Assembly: GCA_029933755.1 (NCBI GenBank)
Contig: JAOZNO010000286.1
Coordinates: forward strand, 1-5,503
Origin: Bacteroidales bacterium
GTDB taxonomy: Bacteria; Bacteroidota; Bacteroidia; Bacteroidales; NBLH01
DNA length: 5,503 nt
Direction of reading: 5' to 3'
The notes beneath the pieces were generated by a model that searched no databases, was not told the origin of the DNA, and saw only the letters and a list, made by a program, of their open reading frames with translations. Shown in pieces: positions 1-5,503 of this stretch (positions are counted from its first letter, which is position 1; each line of letters starts with the position of its first letter). The position numbers and the translations under genes are program-made.

Positions 1-2
1 AT

Positions 3-2048
3 TTCGACAAATGGAAATTTAAAGATGTTTATAAATATTGGAAAGCCGATAAATACAAAAAAGTCCAAAAAGCATTTGACACACCTTATGATAAATTGCC
101 CGCACCATCTAAAATACCGGCCGGGGCTATTGAGTTTGATGTAAAAGCACTGGGGAAAGTTAAATCAGCAACACTCGATATTAAAACAGCCACCTGTATC
201 ATCGAATGGGAAAACGGTGCTAAACTCACAACTTTTATTCATGCCGAGAATCCGGTGGGTTGGTATAAGTTTGAAAATATTAAGGAATCGGTAAAACTTG
301 CTTTGATTTCACCTCCATATAACAGAGATAGCGATGGGAAATATACAAGCCAATCAAAAAATGATTTAAACCAGCTTAAATACGCACAGGGAGAAATTAA
401 AAAAAATAAAAACTCATATACCTATACCCAACAGGGATGGGGCGATTTTTCTTATCAAATTCATACCCAATGGACATCTGATAATAATTCTTTAGAGGGT
501 TGTTGGTCAATATCTTCTGAAAACAAAGGGTGGATAAAAACATTATTGGCAGGTGAAGTAGTTAAAAAAGAAACTGCCGTAGGGTATGATAAATCATATA
601 AGGAACATTTGGCCTGGTGGAATAATTACTGGAAACAATCAACCATAGAAATACCAGACACACTTCTTGAAAGGCAATACTACCTTGAAATGTATAAATT
701 CGGGGCAGCGGCACGCAACAATACACCACCAATATCGCTACAGGCAGTATGGACTGCCGACCATGGAAAACTACCACCCTGGAAAGGCGATTTTCATCAC
801 GATTTAAATACACAATTAAGTTACTGGCCTTCCTACACAGGAAATTATTTGTATTTGGAAGAAGGCTTTTTGAATTGGCTTTGGAAATACCGTCCGGCGT
901 TTAAAAAATACACAAAAGACTATTTTGAAGCGGAAGGGATGAATGTTCCGGGAGTAACAACCTTAGAAGGAGAACCCATGGGTGGATGGATTCAATATTC
1001 TATGGGACAAACAGTTGCTGCATGGTTAGGGCATCATTTTTATTTGCATTGGCGTTATTCAATGGATAGGGAATTTTTAAAAGACAGGGCCTATCCGTGG
1101 ATTAAAGATGTTGCGGTATTCCTTGACGAAATGGCAGTAAAAAAGAAGAATGGAAAACGTAAACTTTTAATTAGTTCCAGCCCGGAAATTCACAATAACT
1201 CACGGGAAGCATGGTTTGCCGAAACTACTAATTTCGACCTTGCCTTAATTCGCTGGACTTACGAAAAAGCTTCAGAACTTGCCACAGAGCTTGACTTGAA
1301 AGACGATGCAAAAAAATGGACTCAAATTCTATCCGAATGGCCTGAGCTGGCTATTGATTCCAAAACCGGTTTAATGATTGCCCCAAAATTTCCGAATAAT
1401 GAATCACATCGGCATTTTTCACATTTAATGGCCTTTCATCCTTTAGGTATAATCGATGTTGCAAATGGAAAGGCTGATGAAGATATTATATCCAATACTT
1501 TAAAAAATCTCGAAAAACAAGGTTCTGACTGGTGGACTGGTTATTCTTTCAGTTGGGCAGGAAATCTTTATGCCAGGGCTTTTGATGGTGATAATGCTGT
1601 AAAAGTACTTCGTACATTCGCAAAATGTTTTTGCCTGAAAAATTCCTTCCATGTAAATGGCGACCAATGTAAAGCAGGTCATTCCAAATATACCTATCGC
1701 CCGTTTACCCTTGAGGGGAATTTTGCTTTTGCTTCTGCAATCCAGGAAATGTTGTTACAAAGCCATACCGGCGAGTTGAAAATATTCTCGGCAATACCAG
1801 ATGAATGGAAAAATGCCCAATTTGAAAATTTAAGGGCACAGGGTGCATTCTTAATTTCGGCAGAAATGCAAAACGGCGAAGTTACTAATGTGAAAATAGT
1901 ATCGGAAAAAGGCGGCAAACTAATTATGTCAAACCCTTTCGGGGATAAGAAATTTGAATCAACAAAGGATTTTAACAGCTCAAACGGACAAATAATAGTT
2001 AATTTAAAAGAAGGCGAAACGGTGTTATTAAATAGAGTTAATCTATAA
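3..2048 (+). CDS. GH95-like glycoside hydrolase (alpha-L-fucosidase/galactosidase family), 5' end outside window
   Basis: The frame is open from base 3 with no start codon needed, so this is the C-terminal 681 residues of a longer protein; numbering here counts the codon at base 3 as residue 1. The missing N-terminus (roughly 100 residues, by comparison with the family) should carry the signal peptide and the start of the N-terminal beta-sandwich. Visible GH95 landmarks in order: the end of the beta-sandwich (LDIKTA, then FIHAENPVGW); the linker into the (alpha/alpha)6 barrel; SLQAVW at 245-250 with PPW at 258-260; HHDLNTQLSYWP around 265-276; SSSPE ending at Glu395; HRHFSHL at 469-475; WWTGYSFSW at 510-518; LEGNF with Glu571; LLQSH at 584-588; then the C-terminal beta-sandwich. 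GH95 enzymes are inverting exo-enzymes that remove alpha-L-fucose or alpha-L-galactose. Glu395 matches the general acid, but the Asn/Asn/Asp base system of the characterised fucosidase reads Asp267/Asn269/Glu571. The fold assignment is firm and the substrate is not. Location is probably periplasmic or at the cell surface. Confidence 0.85.
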   Translation, partial: FDKWKFKDVYKYWKADKYKKVQKAFDTPYDKLPAPSKIPAGAIEFDVKALGKVKSATLDIKTATCIIEWENGAKLTTFIHAENPVGWYKFENIKESVKLALISPPYNRDSDGKYTSQSKNDLNQLKYAQGEIKKNKNSYTYTQQGWGDFSYQIHTQWTSDNNSLEGCWSISSENKGWIKTLLAGEVVKKETAVGYDKSYKEHLAWWNNYWKQSTIEIPDTLLERQYYLEMYKFGAAARNNTPPISLQAVWTADHGKLPPWKGDFHHDLNTQLSYWPSYTGNYLYLEEGFLNWLWKYRPAFKKYTKDYFEAEGMNVPGVTTLEGEPMGGWIQYSMGQTVAAWLGHHFYLHWRYSMDREFLKDRAYPWIKDVAVFLDEMAVKKKNGKRKLLISSSPEIHNNSREAWFAETTNFDLALIRWTYEKASELATELDLKDDAKKWTQILSEWPELAIDSKTGLMIAPKFPNNESHRHFSHLMAFHPLGIIDVANGKADEDIISNTLKNLEKQGSDWWTGYSFSWAGNLYARAFDGDNAVKVLRTFAKCFCLKNSFHVNGDQCKAGHSKYTYRPFTLEGNFAFASAIQEMLLQSHTGELKIFSAIPDEWKNAQFENLRAQGAFLISAEMQNGEVTNVKIVSEKGGKLIMSNPFGDKKFESTKDFNSSNGQIIVNLKEGETVLLNRVNL

Positions 2049-2105
2049 AACCAAGGTTTGTTGGATTGACAGTATAATAGAGTTTAATTAAATGATAAGA
2101 AAAGT

Positions 2106-2173
2106 TGGCAGTAGTCAGTCTTCAGTACGCAAATACTCTGCAAACTGCTTACTGAGAGCTGAAGACTATTTTT
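2106..2173. repeat. Imperfect palindromic intergenic repeat
   Basis: The gap between the GH95-like gene and the next gene holds a palindrome with perfect 9-base arms: AGTCTTCAG at 2117-2125 and CTGAAGACT at 2159-2167. A second, register-shifted pairing is possible inside it: TCAGTA 2122-2127 with TACTGA 2150-2155, then GCA 2129-2131 with TGC 2146-2148. The left side also repeats the word CAGT three times between 2109 and 2126. From memory, repeats built of 'ggcagt/cagtcttcagt' words and their complements around a 'gcaaactgc' core are scattered between genes in many Bacteroidota genomes, and this looks like a degenerate copy. Copy number cannot be judged from a single copy. Confidence 0.6.
2117..2173 (+). 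terminator. Possible rho-independent terminator or attenuator formed by the palindrome
   Basis: The 9-base-pair stem 2117-2125/2159-2167 is followed, after one A, by five T residues (2169-2173), about 70 bases after the stop codon of the GH95-like gene. That position suits a terminator. The loop is long (33 bases) and the stem is only moderately GC-rich, so it could equally be a neutral repeat or a partial attenuator that lowers expression of the downstream gene. Confidence 0.3.
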
Positions 2174-2198
2174 ATTTCAAAATAACAAAAAACATAAA

Positions 2199-5168
2199 AT
2201 GAAGTATTTATTAAGCAGCCTCTTATTAGTAATTGTAATGAGCTTTTCGATACATGAAGAACCATTTTATTCTGTACCTGAAAAACCCTGGCCGGATATA
2301 TACGGAAGTCACCGGGCAGTATTAAATATAAATGAACCAGCACAAGCTGTAAGTCTTAACCTTTTATGGCGGCGGCACGATAAAAACCCGGATAAAAAGC
2401 AGTTCATTATCATTAACGCACAAACCAAGGAAAATGTCCAAAACATTCATCGTATACAGGTAAATAACGAGCGATGTAAATTGGTTTTTGGCCCTGTCAC
2501 AAAACCGGGCACTTATTATTTTTACTATTTACCTTACACAATTAAAAAAAACTACGGTTTTTATAACAATAAATATTTACCCAAAGAATCGGCGGCATCT
2601 TTATCGTGGATTTCTTCTAACCAGCTAAATAATAGTCAGTTTCGCAAAACATTACCCGAAGCAGAAGTAAAAAGCATACAGTCACGTACTGAGTTTGATA
2701 GTTTTTATCCTATGGAAATAGTACCAACAAAGGGTGAAAAAATCGCGTTTCTTAGCAATATAAAATCAGATTATATACTTTTTCCTGAGAGCAGAAAATT
2801 TCCAATTCGTATGCGGGATGAGCTTCCTTTGAAATGGCTAAAATCAGGTGTCACAGATGAATTTGAAGCTGAAGCCTTAAAAAATGAATATTTTGCTTTT
2901 CAGATTGGTGTTTTTGCCCACAAAAAAGATTTAAAAAACCTTAAGGTTTCATTTTCTGATTTTACAAATGGGGAATCAGTAATTAGACAAGAGAAACTCA
3001 CCTGTTTTAATACAGGCGGTATTGACCCTTTCGGCAAAGCATTTGTAAAAAAGCTTGATGTTGACAAAGAAAAAGTTCAGGCCTTATGGATGGGTATTGA
3101 CATCCCCGAAACCATCAAAGCGGGTACTTATCATGGCAATGTAATAATAAAGGCTGAAAATGCTGAAACCCAAAGCATAAAAGTAAAGTTGGAAATACTT
3201 GATAAGATTTTGCCTGACCGAGGTGATAACGAACCCTGGCGACATTCCCGTTTACGATGGCTAAATTCAACACGTGGAATTGACGATAAGCCTACTACAA
3301 GTTATAAATCCATCAAAACCATAAATAAAAACAAATTTGAATTAAGCGGTAAAATCCTTGAAACCGCATCAAATGAATTACCGGCTTCTATAAATGTTTA
3401 TGGTACTGAAATTTTGCATCAACCGGTTAAATTTATCGTGGAAACCACAAGTGGTATAGCTAATATATCGAAACCGGATAAAATTAATATAAAGAAGGAT
3501 GCCACAGGTATAAAGATTATATCATGGAAAAGTAACACAAACAATATTGAACAAACGGGTATTCGCACGATTGAATCGGATGGCTATATTAACTATAAAA
3601 TCACTTTAAAAGCAGTAAAAGATATCAATCTAAAAGACGTACGTCTTGAAATTCCTTTAAAAAACGAACTAGCCCAATATATGAAGGGTATGGGCTTAGC
3701 TGGAACGGAAGTACCAAAAAAGCAAAAAGCAAAGTGGCGTGGCCCACACGATAGTTTTTGGATTGGTAACACCGATGGTGGATTATGGTGCGAATTTAGG
3801 GACGATGGCTATCACGGGCCTTTACTGAATCTTTACAAACCTGACCCACCAAAGTGCTGGGACAATAAAGGTAAAGGCGGTTTCATGATAAAAAAGAATG
3901 GCAAAACAACAACAGCAATTGCTTACAGTGGTAGCAGAAAACTAAAACAAGGTGAATCCATCACTTTTGAATGGGCTTTTTTAATTACCCCGGTAAAAAA
4001 AATAAATTACCAAAGTCAGTTTGTTGACCGATATTATCACAACGGCGGCAAACCAAAACCCAAAGAAAAAGACCTGAAAACAGGTATTAAAATTGTAAAT
4101 CTGCACCATGCTAACGATTACAACCCACACATTAACTATCCATTTATTGCGGTTAATGAAATGAAAGGCTTTGTTGATGAAATGCACCAAAAAGGCTTAA
4201 AAGTAAAAATTTATTATACCGTTCGTGAGTTAACCAATTACACAACAGAACTTTGGGCACTTCGCAGTCTTGGGAACGAAATACTTGGCGGTGGCAAAGG
4301 TGGTGGTTTTACCTGGTTACAGGAACATCTTATTGATGATTATCACCCGCAATGGTATCAATATTTTTCGGATAAAAGCCCTGATGCTTCAATTGTTAAT
4401 GCACCCGGAGATTCCCGTTGGTATAACTATTATATTGAAAGCCTTGCATGGCTTATAAAAAATATTGGTATTGATGGATTGTACCTTGATGATGTTTCGT
4501 ATGACAGGCGCATTTTAAAACGTATGCGGAAGGTGTTTGATAGCGAAAAACCCGGTTGCTTATTAGACCTTCATTCAAATACCGGCTTCTCGAAAGGTCC
4601 TGCAACCCAATACTCTGATTTTTTTCCCTACATTGATAAAGTTTGGTTTGGCGAAAGTTTTAGATATAATAAAATGTCATCGGCAAATTGGCTGGTTGAA
4701 GTTTCCGGTATTCCTTTTGGCCTTATGGGTGACATGCTTCACGAAGGTGGAAACCGTTGGTTGGGCATGCTCTATGGCATGACTGTCCGTTTGCCCTGGG
4801 TATCAAATAAAATTCTGGCAAATCCTGTTCCCGTGTGGGAATTATGGGATAATTTTAAAATATGGGATGCTGAAATGATTGGTTTTTGGGAAGATGATGT
4901 GCCTGTTAAAACGAACAAACAGGATGTAAAAATAACAGTTTATAAAAAACAGGGTAAAACCTTAATTTCCATTGGAAATTTCTCAAAAAAGTTACAAAAG
5001 GTAAAACTATCAATTAATTGGAAAGTATTAGGTCTGGATAAAAATAATGTGGTGTTGTCTGCCCCTGAAATAAAAGATTATCAAGCGGCAGCTCAATTTA
5101 AACCCGATGATGTAATTGAAGTAAAAGGGAAACAGGGCTGGTTAATTGTTATTGAAGATAAGAAGTGA
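2199..5168 (+). CDS. Secreted DUF6067 / GH123-N-like putative glycoside hydrolase, 989 residues
   Basis: The ATG at 2199 follows an A-rich leader without a Shine-Dalgarno match and opens a Sec-type signal (Lys2, hydrophobic 3-17, possible cleavage after Ser17). No lipobox cysteine is seen. The sequence follows the family now grouped around the GH123 N-terminal domain: HRAV at 38-41 and WRRHD at 57-61 in the first beta-domain; a second beta-domain near 205-325 with VTDEFEAEALKNEYFAFQIG; RLRWLNSTRGIDD from 351; a long beta-rich section to about 620. A TIM-barrel-like region follows: NLHHANDY at 635-642, IDGLYLDD with Asp764 and Asp765, DLHSN from Asp790, WFGE with Glu819, SGIPFGLMGDML 836-847, GMTVRLPW 860-867. 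A C-terminal beta-domain (VTVYKKQGKTLISIGNF to LGLDKNNVVLSAPEI) closes it. The barrel with clustered acids suggests a glycosidase, with Asp764/Asp765 and Glu819 as candidate catalytic residues (inference). I know of no firmly established substrate. The GH95-like neighbour suggests a shared target glycan. The gene appears intact. Confidence 0.85.
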   Translation: MKYLLSSLLLVIVMSFSIHEEPFYSVPEKPWPDIYGSHRAVLNINEPAQAVSLNLLWRRHDKNPDKKQFIIINAQTKENVQNIHRIQVNNERCKLVFGPVTKPGTYYFYYLPYTIKKNYGFYNNKYLPKESAASLSWISSNQLNNSQFRKTLPEAEVKSIQSRTEFDSFYPMEIVPTKGEKIAFLSNIKSDYILFPESRKFPIRMRDELPLKWLKSGVTDEFEAEALKNEYFAFQIGVFAHKKDLKNLKVSFSDFTNGESVIRQEKLTCFNTGGIDPFGKAFVKKLDVDKEKVQALWMGIDIPETIKAGTYHGNVIIKAENAETQSIKVKLEILDKILPDRGDNEPWRHSRLRWLNSTRGIDDKPTTSYKSIKTINKNKFELSGKILETASNELPASINVYGTEILHQPVKFIVETTSGIANISKPDKINIKKDATGIKIISWKSNTNNIEQTGIRTIESDGYINYKITLKAVKDINLKDVRLEIPLKNELAQYMKGMGLAGTEVPKKQKAKWRGPHDSFWIGNTDGGLWCEFRDDGYHGPLLNLYKPDPPKCWDNKGKGGFMIKKNGKTTTAIAYSGSRKLKQGESITFEWAFLITPVKKINYQSQFVDRYYHNGGKPKPKEKDLKTGIKIVNLHHANDYNPHINYPFIAVNEMKGFVDEMHQKGLKVKIYYTVRELTNYTTELWALRSLGNEILGGGKGGGFTWLQEHLIDDYHPQWYQYFSDKSPDASIVNAPGDSRWYNYYIESLAWLIKNIGIDGLYLDDVSYDRRILKRMRKVFDSEKPGCLLDLHSNTGFSKGPATQYSDFFPYIDKVWFGESFRYNKMSSANWLVEVSGIPFGLMGDMLHEGGNRWLGMLYGMTVRLPWVSNKILANPVPVWELWDNFKIWDAEMIGFWEDDVPVKTNKQDVKITVYKKQGKTLISIGNFSKKLQKVKLSINWKVLGLDKNNVVLSAPEIKDYQAAAQFKPDDVIEVKGKQGWLIVIEDKK

Positions 5169-5200
5169 CTGAAAGCAAACTAATTAAGCAATAGTAATGC

Positions 5201-5318
5201 ACGTCATTGCGAGAGCTTCGCTCGTGGCAATCCCAAACAATTAAGAAAGTGGTGCATTTGTACTAATTTACCGCAGTTTGTACATTAGGAGATTGCTTCA
5301 CTACGTTCGCAATGACGT
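5201..5318. repeat. 118-base palindromic intergenic element with 12-base perfect inverted ends
   Basis: The ends ACGTCATTGCGA (5201-5212) and TCGCAATGACGT (5307-5318) are perfect reverse complements. Further in, GCAATC (5227-5232) pairs with GATTGC (5291-5296), and the left arm has its own small hairpin, GAGC-TTC-GCTC (5213-5223). The central 58 bases are AT-rich and include TTTGTAC twice (5257-5263 and 5277-5283). There is no open reading frame. The words 'cgtcattgcga', 'ggcaatc' and 'gattgcttc' recur, from memory, in a dispersed palindromic repeat seen in many Bacteroidota and some other bacterial genomes, likely a non-autonomous MITE- or REP-like element. No clear target-site duplication is visible at its borders. 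It fills most of the gap between two co-directional genes and could form a long hairpin in a read-through transcript. Confidence 0.75.
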
Positions 5319-5379
5319 ACGTTTTGTGGCTTTGCGAGGAAAGCTAAAACAGCACATCAATTAACAAAAGAATAAAACA

Positions 5380-5503
5380 ATGAACAAAACATTTTTTAAA
5401 TTCATCTTCACAGGGATTCTCTCATTTTTATCTATAAACATATTTGCACAACCGATTATATACGAACTTGATGCAAGCAAAGTAGATAAACAGGCAAAAA
5501 CCA
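5380..5503 (+). CDS. Start of an exported protein of unknown function, 3' end outside window
   Basis: The ATG at 5380 opens a frame that runs to the window end (41 full codons). It begins with a clear Sec signal: MNK, Lys7, then a hydrophobic stretch from Phe8 to Phe22, and a likely cleavage site after FA (residues 22-23), leaving a mature N-terminus starting QPIIYELDASKV. There is no cysteine after the cleavage site, so it is not a lipoprotein. The leader (AAAAGAATAAAACA) is A-rich without a Shine-Dalgarno match, as for the upstream gene, which supports this start. It lies 211 bases downstream of the DUF6067 gene on the same strand. The 18 mature residues are too few to name a family; from context it may be another polysaccharide-acting enzyme or binding protein, but that is only a guess. 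Confidence 0.75.
   Translation, partial: MNKTFFKFIFTGILSFLSINIFAQPIIYELDASKVDKQAKT

Noticed and set aside
96..98. TTG at base 96 as the start codon of the GH95-like gene
   Set aside because: The same frame is open back to base 3 and already encodes family-like sequence there (FKDVYKYW, KVQKAFDTPYDKLP). The gene clearly begins upstream of the window, and the TTG is an internal leucine codon.
562..813. Minus-strand open frames opposite the two large genes (562-813, 1500-1682, 1694-1918, 3981-4190) and across the first gap (2149-2343)
   Set aside because: All are short, overlap strongly supported plus-strand coding sequence or the palindrome, and show no recognisable domain or start context.
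2066..2078. TTGACA followed by TATAAT after the GH95-like gene, resembling a sigma-70 promoter
   Set aside because: The two boxes are separated by one base rather than about 17, and this E. coli-type consensus is not the main one in Bacteroidota. Chance in AT-rich DNA.
3981..4035. Possible frameshift or domain break before the barrel of the DUF6067 gene
   Set aside because: The reading frame continues without interruption and family-like sequence is present on both sides, so the gene appears intact.
4270..4458. 62-codon plus-strand frame inside the DUF6067 gene
   Set aside because: It lies wholly within the 989-residue gene in another frame, in a section where the main frame has conserved family motifs. 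No leader or recognisable product.
5293..5326. Possible Bacteroidota promoter (TTG at 5293-5295, TACGTTTTG at 5318-5326) before the last gene
   Set aside because: The -7-like box does not match TAnnTTTG fully and the first box is only three bases. The evidence is too weak for a feature, so it is mentioned only with the repeat.

Overview
The window looks like part of a carbohydrate-degradation locus of a Bacteroidota (Bacteroidetes) bacterium. Four things point there: AT-rich coding sequence, start codons preceded by A-rich leaders with no Shine-Dalgarno match, secreted glycoside-hydrolase-type proteins in tandem on one strand, and palindromic intergenic repeats of a style common in that phylum. 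The genus cannot be told from the sequence. No transposase, RNA gene, CRISPR array, SusC/SusD pair, sulfatase or regulator is visible.

Layout: (i) bases 3-2048 hold the 3' part of a glycoside hydrolase family 95-like gene (fucosidase/galactosidase family) whose 5' end lies outside the window. (ii) Bases 2049-2198 are a 150-base gap with an imperfect palindrome that ends in a T-run. (iii) Bases 2199-5168 hold a complete 989-residue secreted protein of the DUF6067 / GH123-N-like 'glycoside hydrolase domain' family, whose enzymatic activity I do not know to be established. (iv) Bases 5169-5379 are a 211-base gap dominated by a 118-base palindromic repeat with 12-base perfect ends. (v) Bases 5380-5503 are the first 41 codons of another exported protein, cut by the window end.

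The three genes are co-directional and probably act on one glycan outside the cytoplasm. The GH95-like enzyme would trim alpha-linked terminal L-fucose, L-galactose or a similar sugar, and the DUF6067 protein would cleave another, unknown linkage. This is inference from neighbourhood and family, not from direct evidence of substrate. The points most worth following up are the non-canonical catalytic positions of the GH95-like enzyme (Asp for Asn, Glu for Asp) and the large uncharacterised putative hydrolase next to it.
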